This document shows positions 1-13,900 of a stretch of 64,000 nucleotides of DNA, piece after piece (position 1 is the first letter of the stretch; every line of letters begins with the position of its first letter). Location of the stretch: assembly GCA_036362985.1 (NCBI GenBank), contig JAYGXS010000003.1:47915422-47979421 (forward strand), read 5' to 3'. The position numbers and the translations under genes are program-made. Source of the stretch: Ligula intestinalis. Lineage: Eukaryota > Platyhelminthes > Cestoda > Diphyllobothriidea > Diphyllobothriidae. The notes beneath the pieces are model-generated. The model was not told where the DNA came from and did not search any database. It worked only from the letters and a program-made list of their open reading frames with translations.

Positions 1-179
1 CCACGTGAAAGGGGAATAAATAGTGTAGTCAACAAGCATACGAAACGATCGTGTGGATGGAAGTGCTGTATCGCACAGAGAGCACAACTGTTGGGATGTA
101 ATCCTAGAGACTCTGCAGCTCTCACAGTTTCACCGAGCCATTTTTTGCTGAAAGTTTGATATTATCATCATAATAAAGT

Positions 180-205
180 TCTTATCATCATCATCATCAT
201 CATCG
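180..205 (+). repeat. Short ATC/TCA microsatellite
   Basis: Seven or so consecutive TCA triplets near the left end of the window. Confidence 0.85.
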
Positions 206-642
206 AATACATCGGATTGGAACTCGCATTAGCACAGTCGCATGAAAGTACTTTGTAAGACCAGATTTCCGTTAATTCGCCCAAATTTTGAAAATGCCAA
301 GAAAGCTCGAGGTGAAAACAGAAAACGGTGATGGAGAGACGAATAATCGCCTTTGCAGTGAAAAGTAAAGAAGGAAGTAGGACACAAAGTGGCAGTAAAT
401 GGAAGCCAACAGGTCATATAATGCTAGCCGTCACTTCTTCGGTAATAAGAGCTAGCTTCGAAAGGCATTGAAAATAGTTTGGCACCAGTATAAAATCAGA
501 AACTTCTTCTGTTCGCATAGCCGCCAACTAAAAATACGCAACCACAATTTATGTAATTAGAAAGAGAGTCTGATTCAATGGCCACCTATTTTTTATTAGC
601 CATCATCATTTGATCATACTGAAGTCCAGAATTTTCAAACCT

Positions 643-705
643 TGAAGTTCGAACTCCCATTCGGCTAACTAGAAGGCCAACACCAACCACTGCACCACGA
701 ATACA
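643..705 (-). repeat. Second tRNA-like (A-box/B-box) segment, SINE-like
   Basis: On the minus strand, GTGGTGCAGTGGTTGG (A-box-like, 683-698) and GGGAGTTCGAACTTC (B-box-like, 644-658) are spaced as in tRNA genes. A clean cloverleaf does not form, so a tRNA-derived SINE head is more likely than a gene. Confidence 0.4.
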
Positions 706-1764
706 GTGTCCTGGACGTTTGGATTTGTAAGCGCCCTTCTCCCGAACTGTTTCTGCTTACATTTCAGTTTTTCGAAGATTTTATTAAATGACGAGAGATA
801 ACCAAATAAGTCTACTTCTTGCCGCTGCCAATTCTCCTTTTGTCGTTGCCTTGTCGGAAGTGGTCATGTAGTAATTTACTGTTTCCTCCCATATGTCGCT
901 TAAAACAAAAGAAGCACGCTTCAAAACTATAATTATATGGCTTTTTGGTAGGGCACGTCCTGGTCACCGTCAAAAAGCTTGCAAAAATGTCCTTTTCATA
1001 CCTCGCGACATGATGAACAGATATTGTGGGTTATATCACCATCAGGGCTTTGTATATTTTTGTGATATTGTGGTTCTTTGTTCCTTCGTAACGGTGTTGT
1101 TCAAAGGTGTCTTAGAATTTGTACGCCATTAATGTCTTGACTCTAACCCTTCTTCTACACTGTTGTTGCACTTGTCCATTTTTTCTTCACCCGTTCATCA
1201 AATGAATATTTTCGTTAGCAAAGTGGCCTCAAAGATGCGCTGAGCGTGCAACAGGCAGAGAGAATCACCTAAATTGGAACCCTACGAAACCCATCACTCA
1301 AAGCTCCGCTGTCGGCCTTGCTTTTAGCATTCTGGCAAAATTTTCCCTTTGCTAAATGACAAAAGGCCATTTAATCGCTGACACTGACTTGACATAATTC
1401 TTTAGTTTCTTCTTTACAAAATATAGTATTATTAAGTCCAAACCAGTTACATCTTTTTGCTTACATTCAGATAGCGTTCTCAATACTTACTTTCTCCTAT
1501 GTCCTACCCTTCAACCACCTCAGTCGTTAACAAAATGTGCTTTACTCTGGAACGGATGATGTTCCAAGTTCAGTTACAAATAAAGTGTCAGACATTCTCC
1601 AGTTGCTTATCCATCTATACGCACTTCATAGGAGCCTTTATATGACGCGTTTAGATCCTTTTAAAAATATAACAAGGGTCTCTCACATGCCTCTTATTCC
1701 AATCATCAAATTTTATTGTTAATAATTTGGTTTATTGGGTGATAGTGAATTCATGACAAACGTT

Positions 1765-2440
1765 CAATTAAATTCAGGTTTATTGAGGGAAAGATATTCA
1801 AACGCATTTGAGTTCCCTACTGGAGACACAGCGACCAGAATGAATCGATACATTATAAAAATTCAAACAGTGACACACGAGAAAACTGAATAGCCACCTG
1901 TCAATGAAAAACTAATAAATATGCATGAGCACTCACTCACTATGAGTAGTAAATTTACATAAGTATTGTATTTAGGAATATTGACGATGTCAAATGGCAC
2001 AAGCCATTAGGCGAGGCAAAATCAAACAAGAACAGACAATGAGAAAATCTCCTTTTGCAGTTCGGGTAGAGTATAGTGGTTTTAAATGAAATTGTAGGGA
2101 TTTAAGGAGAAAACACTCGCTCATTAGAGAAAATTTATACAAGATACGAGTGTCATGCTGACGAAGAGGTGTGAGGCTACACAAGGAGGCCCATCGCGAC
2201 CATCATCAGTATAATTATGGTAATATCTAGAAAGATGTCGTAGAGGTCGCGAGTTCATTCGAGAGGTGCTGGAAATGTGACCATGGCACACCCTTGGCGA
2301 TTGCCAAGTCTGCTGATAAGGTGACAAAACAGATGAGCCCACCCCGATTGTCAACAATCCGTTTGTTGTTGACATAAGCGAGATGCATGCATAGGGGTGA
2401 AATTTACGCAGAAAATAATTTCACAAACAAATGTTACTCA
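1765..2440 (-). mobile_element. Solo CR1-type 3' end (3'UTR remnant)
   Basis: This stretch matches by eye the 3' region of the CR1 copy at 18.2-18.7 kb. Shared blocks include a run ending TTTAAGGAGAAAA (2100 and 18407), AGGAGGCC[C]ATCGCG (2185 and 18498) and a terminal GAACTCCCT / GAGTTCCCT block. It contains no coding motif. It is likely the 5'-truncated tail of a CR1 insertion, transcribed on the minus strand, with its 3' end near 1765. Confidence 0.5.
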
Positions 2441-3112
2441 AACGTGACAAGTAACCTACGAGAATACGATATTTAACGCCTCCGCAAGACTACAGAGGTC
2501 ATCTGGCGTTCGTGTGGACTGGGCTATAACAATCTAAGTTCCTCTTACAGATTTCAATAGACGTGTACATGACAACATCCATTAGCAGAGCATTCCAAGC
2601 TTCGACTTATCTATTCCAGCAGCAGGTACATGGTAAAAAAATGTTTGTATCAGGTCACCATGTAACAGCATGTAATTCAAACGATATCGATCAATATAAG
2701 TTGAACTTGTTTGATAGAGTAATGTTCCTAGTCCTCTTACAACTTTTTTTGCACGCTTTTGAACGTTTTCGAGAATATTAAGGTCCTTTGCGGTCTAGAG
2801 CCCTCAGGCCTGGGTAGTGAACTGCAGTTTCGTTGGCCTAAATGCTCCAAAGACCTAAACGAAACAGTCTTTATAGAATGACCGACGAAGACAGTTTGAC
2901 AAAGTGCAGGACGGACATCGCAGACTTGGCTGCTTTTGCCCAATACAGTATGAACTTCGAAATCTGTCTGCACGCCTACTTCCTACAATTGGATGCCATT
3001 CAGGCAGTAAAACAAGAGATTCTAAGAGCTGGATCAGAAACTCGTAGAATACTGCACTTTTTTTCATGAAAAGGCACAAGCCAGTCTGACCAACATTGAA
3101 GTCAGTTTAGAT

Positions 3113-6100
3113 TTGTCTAAGTCACTTTAAGTCACTTTATTAAGGGAAGAAGGCTTTCGCCCTTGAGCTCCCTATTCATAACCAGTATCGCATAATAGGT
3201 CCATCGTAACAATAGTACATAATACAAATGTAGGCTTACCATCAGTGATAAGTGTGAGCCAGTTGCAAGGTGCTGTTACTGACACTTTGTTCATTACATC
3301 TGCCACAGTTTCTCAGCAAATGAGAAGCAAGTTTGTATTTAAAAATTTCAACAGTATCTGAGAGGACCACATCTTCCGGGAGACCCTCTGAGGGAAGGCG
3401 TTTCGTCGAACGTCGATACGGGCCGGTTTCCTCTGTAGTTTAAAAGGATGACCTCGCAGATGGTCAGTCCGAGCCAATTTGAAGAAATCATCAAATTCTA
3501 AGGCGCAGTCTTGGCCTCTAACAATACGGTAGATTTCTATGAGGTCCCCGCGGAGTTGCCTATAATTGAGAGTGAAAAGATCAAGTTCGGTCAGTCTGTC
3601 TTCATAAGGCAGATGACCAAGATTCTTAACCATCTTCGTAGCCCTCGCCTGCACTCGTTCCAGGTGCAGGTAATCCTTCTTGAACCACGGACGCCAGGCC
3701 TGGACAGCATATTCCAAGTGGGACCGAACAAACTCTCCGTAGGTTTTCCTAAAGAGCTTCTTGTCAATGTTGAAAATCCCTGCCTAATCGCAAACAGCAC
3801 CTATGTCGCGCGCTTAGCTGCCTTTACACACTAAGTAGATGGTTTAAGTGAGGAATTTATTAGAACACCGAGGTCCTTTTGTTCGTTCACATTTGAAAGC
3901 GGGTGCCCATCGAGGAGGTATTTGAAGGAATCGTTCTACTCATCAGTCCTTCTAGTACGGAGTCTTAAAACCACACACTTTCTAATGATGAAGTTTAAGA
4001 ACCAACATGCAGACCACCAGCTAAGTCGATTGAGACTCTCTTGAAGCGCTTTCCTATCGGCGTCAGGCCTGATTGCACTCCAGAGTTTGACGTCGTCGGC
4101 AAACATGATAGTGCTGCAACCCAGGTCGTTGACATTTTCGTTGATGTAGATAAGGAAGAGCAGTGGCCCTAAGACAGAGCCTTGGGGGACGCCACTCAGC
4201 ACAGATGTAAGGTTTGACTTCGAGTCACCGATGCACACAGTTTGCGATCGCCCTGTGAGAAAATCTGTGATCCATGCCAGCAGGTTTCCTCTTATGCCAA
4301 TTTCTGACAATTCATACATAAGACGCTTATGTGGGACGCTGTTGAATGCCTTCTATAAGTACTTATAGATGACGTCAACCTTACTATCCTCATCCAGTGC
4401 GCAAATCCACTGCTAGTGGAGAGTAGAAGGCTGGAAAGGCAAGAATGGTTCTCTCTGAAGCCGTGTTGGAGCCCTGACAGTAGGTTGTTCTCCTCCAAGA
4501 ACTTTATTGTCATCGTCTTAATTATCGTTTCCATCACCTTACAGCAAACGCAAGTTAGGCTGAAGTGCCGGTTATTGTTAACCTTCGTGCGGGTTCTGCC
4601 CTTGTATATCGGGTAAATATTTGCCGTTTTCCATTCGGATGGCAGTTTTTTTAATTCAAATGAAGAACGAATGATATGTGCTAGGGGCTCTGAGAGTTCG
4701 CTTGCCAATTCTTTCAAGAACTTTGCTGATATATTGTCTGGACCGGATGACTTTGCTTCTTTTAGGCCCTGCAGCTCCCTCTCAAATACACATGTTGGAA
4801 ATATTAGAGAATGAAGTGCCGGACTGGCGTTTACAACAGCACTGTTGGCATTATCAAAATAAAGCTCGGTTTTCCTAGTGAATACCGAGACAAAGAACCG
4901 GCTACAGTACTCGGCTTTCTCGTCATTTTCAACCACTTCTCCGCCGTCATCATTCTTAAGTACTGCGACAGGATTCTTGTTTTTTAATCTACTGTTTATA
5001 TGGCGGAATAGAATTTTGGGCTTTTCTTCGGCCTGTTGGAGAATTCTTTATTCATAGTTTTTCCTGGCCTGGCGAAATGATTTTTTACTGCATTTCTTTG
5101 GCGTTGGAATTCCTCGAGGTGTACTGGCGACCCAGTTTTCCTGAATAACTTCCATTTCTTATTCTTCTTCTTCAGTTGTCTGTTAAGGTCTCTCGTCAAC
5201 CAGGCACGATGACTAGTCGTCTTGTGTACCTTCACCGGAAAACAGTGCTTAATCAGATCTAATGCAACCCTCTTGAGTGATCTCCAATCCTCCTCCAGAT
5301 CCCCTTTGAGCAGGCAGTCCCAATTCACGGACGATCGTGCATTCTTCATTGAATTGAGATCTGCCTTCCATATGTTCGGCTGGTCCTCTGTTTTTCTCAG
5401 CCGTTGAGTATGGAGTGATTAATCCCATATTAGCGTCGTATAATCACCCTTACCGAGCGGAGCACTTGAATGCACTTCATCTATGTAGGATAAATCCTTC
5501 GTAAAAATGAGATCCAAACAAATAGCCCGCTGGGTTTCTCGAAATCTGGTTATGCCCTTAACGTTCTGAACTAGAGATAGGTCAAGCGTGAGATCCATTT
5601 ATTTGGACCATAAGGAAGTTGACGCCGCCTCCACTGTCAGGTTGTTCCATTCAATTGCAGGGGCGTTGAAGTCACCAAAAATGAGAACCTCCTGGTGGCT
5701 AGAAGCTTCTTTCACCAGACCAAGGAGCGAGTCGTCGGCTCCGCTCAGAATGTTTGGTGGCCGGTATACGGCCAGGTTCTGTGAATTCGCCTTCCTGATC
5801 TTTAACCAGACGGACTCATACTCCAGGGCTAGAGTGTGTTCTCTCTCTGCAACAGAGATTTCAGTTCTGACATACACGACAACCACACCTCCTTGTTGGT
5901 TTTGGCGGTCTTTGCGGAAAAGCTGGTATGCTGATATCAAAATCTCCGAATCTGCGATTTCTGTTTTTAGCCGTTTCCGTTATGGCAACTACTTCAGGTT
6001 TCCACTCCGAAAGTATTGCCTTGAGATCATCAACTTTGAGGGAAGACTTTGGGCATTAGTGTAAAGCAAGCTCAGTTTAGACTTAGTCACCACTTTATGC

Positions 6101-6365
6101 AGGTGGTTGCCTTTTGCGTGAGATTGCATGCAGGGAGCTGTCAGTGCTGATGGAGACAGATTTTTGTCCATCCCGACTAGGTTGTTAGTGTTATCGGCTT
6201 TCTCCAGAGGAGTGACCTCGGGACATGGACGATCTCCCCGTTCAGAATTCGCAGATTGCTCTCGCCGAGTTCGCATCTCCTGTGGAGTTCTAATTTTAGT
6301 AATCTCAATTTCTCCCGCTCCGCGGGGGAATAATCCCGCTGAGAAAAACCGTCGGGTGTGAGCAT
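3113..6365 (-). mobile_element. CR1-like non-LTR retrotransposon, nearly complete ORF2 but broken
   Basis: Read from 6365 down, the frames give an N-terminal linker (EREKLRLLKLELHRRCELGE), the endonuclease start LSLLYTNAQSLPSKL, then after a frameshift near 5950 GGVVVVYVR, AVYRPPN and IFGDFNAPAIEW. The endonuclease end DLIFTKDLSYIDEVH is followed by GKGDYTTL where SDHxxL is expected. The linker at 4996-5349 precedes the RT: SSGPDNISAKFLKEL, QHGFRENHSC, SGVPQGSVLGPLLFLIYIN and the catalytic box MFADDVKLW. The C-terminal domain at 3313-3717 reads MEYAVQAWRPW. The 3' end at 3113-3150 carries a short tandem repeat, two copies of AAAGTGACTT, as CR1-type elements do. Several frameshifts and stops make it inactive. 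The RT catalytic box is intact; the last endonuclease motif has decayed. Confidence 0.85.
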
Positions 6366-6366
6366 C

Positions 6367-7190
6367 TAAGTATTGGTTTCATGCTTAACAATAGCTGGAC
6401 CTCGGCCTCACTCTGCAAGTGCTCTTCGAGGGCTCCTTTACTGATGACTCTGTAAATCTTTATATCATCCGCAAACTTTGCGACATCAAATGCCAGTTCA
6501 TGACCGCACTCAGTAACGTACAAAATGAATATTGTAGGATCAAGGGCAGAGCCTTATTGAACACCGCCCTCGACCGCGACGTCTACCGACTTCTAATCAC
6601 CAAAATGTACAATTTAAGATTGGCTTCGAATCCATTCCAGGAGAATTCCTGTCACATCTATTCGGCTGAGTTCATGTAGGAGTCGAATGCCTTCTTGTCA
6701 GTAAAGACTAAATGAAGCAGATTTTCTTTATTAACCACCCGGGTCCAACGTTCAAAACGATAGAGCAAGTTCGTCACGCAGGGCTTGCATCTACGGAATC
6801 CATGCTGCACATCTGATCGTGGGTTATACTACTCTACGAAGCACATCGGCTATCGTCTAACCAGTTTCCATTATTGGTTTTAAATTGTTTGCGTAAACGT
6901 TTCTGTCGCTTTACATAAGGACGTGGTCCACGCAGATTTCCACTCTCCGGGTAAACCGCCAGCCTCAAAAGAGGTATTAAAAAGCAAAGGAAGCTGCATA
7001 GTTAGTTCCTTAGCAAGTGTTTCAGTATCTTAGGTGGAATATCATCAAGGCCAGTCAATATGCACTCATTTAGCGCGAGAAAATCCTGACGAACAGTCGC
7101 TTCGGCGAAATATATATTATCAAACTTTGAACCGTTATCGAAGCCAGCTAAGCCTCCTAGAACGACGTAGTTAAGCTCAATGGACAATTC
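6367..7190 (-). mobile_element. Second CR1-like reverse transcriptase fragment
   Basis: Reading down from 7187, pieces of a non-LTR RT follow one another: NECILTGLDDIPPKILKHL, then QLPLLFNTSFEAGGLPGEWKSAW, and finally KFADDIKIYRVI (the FADD catalytic box) near 6470. It has many stops and frameshifts. It lies directly upstream of the larger CR1-like copy in the same orientation, and the junction is near 6365. The motifs differ from those of the neighbour, so this is a separate, older insertion and not the other element's own RT. The 3' part, beyond the FADD box, is missing. Confidence 0.7.
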
Positions 7191-10100
7191 TATCCAGAAA
7201 ACCTATTGAATTTTTACTTGTAATTCTCTTCTTTTGTCAGTTAAGTTAACGTAGGAAAACCTCATATTCCTTCTCCCATAATTAGGAGCCGCATTTCAGC
7301 CGCTAAAAGCCATCAAAGAGCACTATGATCGCCGTAAAATGAACGGAGCGTGTGCAAGCAAGGGTAAGTAGGCAGAGTTAGTGGCCTTTACGCATGGGCG
7401 AATCGAAAATTAGTCCTAGCTGATGTAATTTAATTCACGATTACCGTCTTTCGCTCAAACCCAATCACTTTATTCAAAAAGACCACATTTAGTGCCCTTC
7501 TTGCCACATTCCAATTGAGGAAGGCATCTTTTATGATTTTAGCTCAAATATTTCCTGTGCCAAACAGATTCTCTTGCTTTCCCCCTTTCTCTAACCAATT
7601 CAAACAATCTAAGATGCGAGACTATAGACCATCGTAGCCTTCATCTAATAGAGCATGTCTCGTCCGAAAGTTGTCATGGATATCAGCATGCATCAATACT
7701 GCGTAATTTAAACTTCACCAAAATTGGATTCAAACTGTGTCCTAGACAATTTTTTGGACAATATTTTGGACAAGGCGTGTCCGCCTGCTTTCCCTTCGTC
7801 AAGAGAAAACGTAAAAATAATGTGTGAGTATCGTGCTGTGGGTGCTCTACAAGCGGCTCGTTAAATAATCAATGTTTACAGATTTTGGTGCCTTTCTCTG
7901 AATGGAGTTGCGTCAGTTTTGCCTATCATGGGTGGGCTTAGTCATCATTTGCTCTAAAATTACTAGTGCCTCTCTTAAGATGAAAAATCTTAATAAAATG
8001 TTGGCTTACTCAAACTTTAAGACTACGTTATATGTACCTAAAAATATATTTTCAAATAGTTGTGCCACGAATATTGCGTAGGTTGCGTGATCACGCACAA
8101 TTTTCGAAATCATAACCACTTCAACGGTATAATGCAGAAGAACTTCCGCAAGCATTTAAGGAGAACTGAAACCCTGTTGACTATATTTTTCTACAGTGAT
8201 CCAACCATCTGTCGACACTGTGTTTATTTTGACTGATATACGAACTAGAGAAAATCACACAGTAGTTTCGTGTAAATTTGTTCCTTTCCCGCTCATTAAT
8301 GTTTCTTTACATTGTCAGCTGACTGCAGCTCATGTAAAAGAAACCTAACTTAATGCGTTTTGACTTTATGGTTTTACAAGCTCTGTTGTGGTTTGTCGAG
8401 TCTCGGGATTAGGGGTTGGCTTGTTGGCATCGCGGAAACGCAACTAAGTCAACTATCTTTAGTCTTATTACACCTATGTTGCTCGAGATTGGTCAGACTC
8501 TGATTTGGACTTTTGCCGACTTTTTGTGGTTTCTCTGTAAATAGTAATTTTGTGCATTCATTTAAACCACATAACTGTCATCAGCACTTGTGGGCTACAC
8601 GCACCTATGTTAAATTATCGTCATTGTATAGGAGCAGAGGTGATGCGAACCCCTTTCTGAATTGAGAATATCCTGCCTTTGACAATATCACTGATTTTGG
8701 AAATGAATATACTTTATGAATTTCTTCATGAGCAGTCTATGAAAGAAAACCCTCATGCATTTACTCTGCAGTTGTGGACAGGGTGTGGAGTAAATTGTTG
8801 AGACGCAGATCGCCGAGAGTTGCTGCATGCTTTTGTAAACACGTCTGATTAAGTGGAGTATATAAAAACCGCTGAGGCGCGTAGCAACAGCTAAAAATGA
8901 AGCTAAATTGTATTTTGATGTATGGAGGAATCTTGCCAGCAAATATTTTAAGGACGTGACTTCTCGAAAATTCGAGCAGCTGAAAATTTTGAATCTAGAA
9001 AATGTTTTTTGTATCAAACTGATCTCTTTTAAGTACTGTTATCTCTTTTAAAAGGTAAATGCATTGTTGATTTATCCATTAATAAAAAAACAAAGGCATG
9101 AAAATTATATAAAGTGTATGGAGGTAAGCTTCTAAGACGTTTAAACGTTTCGCGCTGTCGGGAAATGGAAAACAGTTGTTTGAAGTATGTTTTCAGTGTT
9201 ACTTAGAAAACACGACTTAGGTTCTGGCAGTCAAAAAGCACAAATATAAACAGACGATCAGAATAGTTCTGATCCACTGCACTATAATATTCGCAAATTC
9301 ATAGTACTGTTGTGGTTTCTTAAGGTCAGAAGATAGGATTAACCAATTCAATTCATAGCGAAACAAGAAAGGCAGATTTAGGGACTCTACTGGTATGAAG
9401 GTTTGCTTGATGCGATTTCCTTTTAAACCACTATATATTGTAGCGATTGTATGTATAGATTTATTTACGGAAGAGCAGATGTGTCCTACGTGGGCCTTAT
9501 TTGTACCTTTACGATATGGTTATCTGGTTAATGCGTTTATATGGCCTTGGGCATCGATCGAAGCTTAACAGTCACAGGAAATAAATCTGAGATCAAGTTA
9601 CCAGGCAAAAAATTGGAGCAACAGAACTAATATTTTATTATGAATGTTAGTCTCAGCCCATCTGTAAAGATGTCAGTGTCACTGACATAGCTAGTGCATG
9701 GGCTGATGACGCTAAAGCACAAACAAAAAAGGCTCCTTTTTACATATACGTCTGAGCTGAATCAACATGGCTTGTTTCCTAGTGGTGTCTGTTATACATT
9801 AACAACAGGGTTCGTTCAAACGGCTCATGACTGGATGTGACTGTCTAGACTCACGTACGTTTGATTTGAAGTTATTGAATTAACTTCAGTTCAGCGCGAT
9901 TGAAATATGGTAAAGAGCTTTCCAACCCAAAGCATCTATACTAAATGTTAATTTCGTTACATCTTTATCAAATTCACCTACATACTGCATTCTTCTGCGA
10001 ATAGAACTGGTAAGGACCGTTTTAGCACCGTAGATCAAGCATATGCTGCCGTTTCTCTAGTATTTTGTACTGTTGCTTCTTAAAAGATAATAACCATTAA

Positions 10101-10924
10101 CAAATCACCGACACCACACAGTTTCCTTTGGGCGATGTAATTATAAATGGTAGTTATGTGAATAGCCTGTTTTATTCAAATGACAGAGAGTATTTATAAA
10201 ATAGCTTTCTGTGTATAGGTTTCGGAGAAGGAATACAAGACGGCATTCTATTTTTATGCCACTCCAATCAACCTATGTAAATATTTTCACAGTAAGTGCA
10301 ACTAAAATTTATATTGCCTCTCGAAAATTGGCAGCTACCACTCACGGAATCGTGGTGAAAAGCCTTGTTAATGATAGAGAACAGGACTGAACAAAATAAC
10401 CATTAGGAAAAATAGATAAATGTTAATTATATTTATATTAAGCATGTGGCCACCTTTCAGAATGACCTAAACATAAGGCACGGATCCGGAATTCGACAAC
10501 TATACAACCGTTTTGAAAATAGCCTTATAAGGGGCTAGCTTTGAACGGCTGGTATTCCAAAATTGCCCTTTATTATTGAACAGGTCCATGAAATATTCTA
10601 GAGGGCGAATTTCATGAACGAAGTCAACCTTCTACCTCTATTGGCGTTCCAATTCAGATTAATTTATTCGGAAACTGGAAGTGAATTGAGAGAGTAGATG
10701 TGTTTCCTGACTTTGTTGAATAGTCTAGAGAACCTTTTTAGAACTCGTGTAAATTATGCCATGATAATAAAGTTGATTTCTTTGTTCTGTCCTTCATGAA
10801 TGGCACGCCTGCATTGTTTTGTCGTTTAATTTACGCCTCTTTGTCGTTCCTCAATAATAACCACATATGCTTCCTACATATGCATTATTTTCTCGGTAAT
10901 TTGAATTTGGTTTTATTTTTAAAG
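7191..10924. other. AT-rich intergenic DNA upstream of ARL13B
   Basis: No conserved exon or element motif was seen. It should contain the ARL13B promoter and first exon. An isolated ATG run ending AAGG|gtaagt at 7340-7364 was tested as the first exon and fails on phase. Confidence 0.6.
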
Positions 10925-13900
10925 TGAAATAACGCTCGCAATCTTTGGACTGGACAACGCTGGCAAAACAACTACAGTGCATAGTATCCAGGGTGGTATG
11001 TCAAAATTTCACTCAAAGAGGTTATTACAGTGAGTGTATGTTACAGATTCCGTAAAGTACTCTACTCCAACTGTTGGCTTCAGTGTGTCGGAATTCGCCA
11101 TCGAGAATGTTAACATCAATTTATATGATGTTGGTGGTGGACATTCTATAAGGAATATATGGAAAACCTACTATGCTGAACTGTTTGGAGTCATCTTTGT
11201 CGTCGATGCATCCCTGCCTTCTCGAATTGAAGAATGCCGCACCGTTCTTGCGAGCCTGATATCACACCCCAAGATTTCTGGAAAGCCCATACTTTTGTGA
11301 GTACTGTTTTGCAAATATGTTTTCACATAGCTAGCACTTTGTTTACTGACTATCGTTTTAGAAACGGTAAATTATACTTTTGTGAATAGTTTCTCTGTAA
11401 ACAAGTAAATGGACTAAACAACCTCAATTGATGCTAGGTTTTTGTCATCTTAATTGTTTTTACTCTTTCCATCTTTCAGGCTTGCGAACAAGAAGGATTT
11501 GGTGGAGTCTATGACAGAGGCTGAAATAATCGAAGCTCTAAATCTGGAAGTCTTGGTGAACACATACCAATGCCCCTGTCGCGTTGTGAGTTTACCGGAT
11601 TTTTAAGCCGCTTGCAGATTTCAGTTTGAGATGACTTTTCGTCTCCCCCCTCTTATCGTTTTTGTCGGGTACAAGTTTGCTGTTGACCATTGTCACGGTC
11701 GTTTACTTAAATCAGCTCCTCATATCTTCTTAGTTTTCTCACTCGTTCAAGGTCTTTTGGCTACTTGTAACTATTCCTTAGCAGCAAATTTTTACAGTTC
11801 TCAGAGCGGTAACCGGAACTAAAGAACTACTGGTAACAAAGACTTAACTGCTGCCGTAAAAGCGCCATAGTTCACAACGGATTTTCAGGCAGAAAGAGTT
11901 GATGGGGTAACATTTGCTTCGGAATGACAGCACCTCACAAGTCAAGGACAAAAAATATTCAAAAAAGCCGGATTGAGTGTCAGACGTTGTCGTTATTAGT
12001 CCATGTCTGCCTGTGACCACTCGAAAAGGTTCGATCAGCTTTAGGTATCGGCAAACCAAAGACTGAGTGACACCCCATGCACACTGTCAATGGGAATTTT
12101 GTTTCTGTATCATTGCTAAATATGCCATCACACTGGCTTCAACTTACCCAATACCAGCCGCATATTATGATTCCCTCTGCTCGAGTGTAGACTGAGATAG
12201 GCATTTTGCTTGTTATGGTCTTACAGAGGCGGCTTTTATGATAATGTTCGTCTAACACGACGGCAAATCAAACTATTTTGAATCCTATTGTATACAGGGG
12301 CTTCGAAACAAAAACATCTTTAATTGTTTGCCAAGTGAAATGGAATCAGTATCTAGGCATGAAATCTTGTCTTTCAACAATTTTATTTGCTTATCTGGCA
12401 AATGATGAGTTCTCCTTATTATCATTTTTGGCAAAACTGTCTTGAAAGAGCCGCCCAACTGGCGTACTTAATTAATGGTAATACATTTTATCTTTTATTA
12501 ACGAGTGGAAATAAACACTTAATTGTGTTGAAAGAGATTAAAGAATATTAAACTAAAGTCATTTATATTTGTTTCAGTAAGCGTACCAGAATCAACTCCA
12601 TCAACATAAGATTTTGTTTCTTAGGCAACTGATGCCTATTGCAGGAATTGCGTCCTTATAGTGGTGGAATTTAAAGAAAAAGGGACAGTTGGGCTATTGG
12701 AAATGTAAAAGTAGGTTTTTATTATTATTCAAAGGCAAATAGTCCCTCTACAGATAGTCCTTCCTCAATTTTTATCTAGGAATGCTGCTCTGCCATCAAA
12801 GGTACCGGAAGGCATATCGACAAAGCGATAAAACTGGGTCTGCGCTGGATACTGGGTTTCATTCAGAGCGAATTAGCCAGCCTTCAGAGTCGCGTTTCAG
12901 CCGATATGCAGGAACAGGCTAGCGTGGACGCGAAGGAACGTGAGAAGCGGAAGCAGCGAGTGAAGAGGGCACGTGAGGAGCGAAACCGACTGGAGACCAA
13001 GCTGGTGGCAACGGGGCAGGAGGCAGCAGCGGCCGCCACCGCTGCGGCCGCGACCTCCTCCTCTCTGGACCCAGTTGGAACTTTCAACGCACTTGGTGAC
13101 AGCTCCGCGGTCTTAGTCTCAGAGAAGACCAGTTTGCCGAGCAGTACTCACTCTCACCGGGTTTCAGACTTCCCTGCACGGAGAAAATTGCAAGATGTGG
13201 TAAGAAATCTTTTATCTTTTTTAGAATGCAATTCAAATTCAGCGGACAGTATTTTCATTTTTTGTACTTACTAAAACGCCCATGTATGGCCTGCTTCGCC
13301 TCTCCTGCTCTACTCAGGACAATAAAGGCTAACCTCGTACTAGTCGAAGTGATAACCCCACCCATAGTGCTCTTAATTGAAATTATTGGGTGGTATTGAG
13401 CGTGAATATTGGGTAATAACTCATTGGGAGTGAGTTTTCTGAATGTTGATAGAGGTTGTTTACGTCAAGCCTGCATCTGATTTAATCTCCTAGCTGCAAT
13501 TAAATACGAACGTTGGTGGCATGTCGATGTGCGATGATCGCCAATGAGAAGGTTTCCCAAATCAAAATTCAGAGAGACAGAAATAGGTGGACAAACCATT
13601 CTGCATCAGAAAGGCCTACAAACGTCTCATCCGGTCGTATCAGCAATTGCGCTACCAAAGTCCAGTGTCAGCCGTTGCTTTTGCCTCGGGTGCGCAAATC
13701 GTGCGTGTTTCTTAGCTTTTCTGTATGTAGCCACCCAACAAGGGGAGTTGGGCAACTGGTATCAAGCTGTTGCCATGCCTACGCCAAATAATGAACAATC
13801 ACAAGAAGGAGATGCGAACACTGGAGCAAGAATTTTATTTTTTTGACACCGAGAATCCTTAATCATAGGTAATCATAGGATAGTTTGAGGCATGCACAGA

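Noticed and set aside
7340..7364. Short ATG segment ending AAGG|gtaagt as the ARL13B first exon
   Set aside because: It ends in phase 1, while the 10925 exon needs phase 2; joining would give an early stop.
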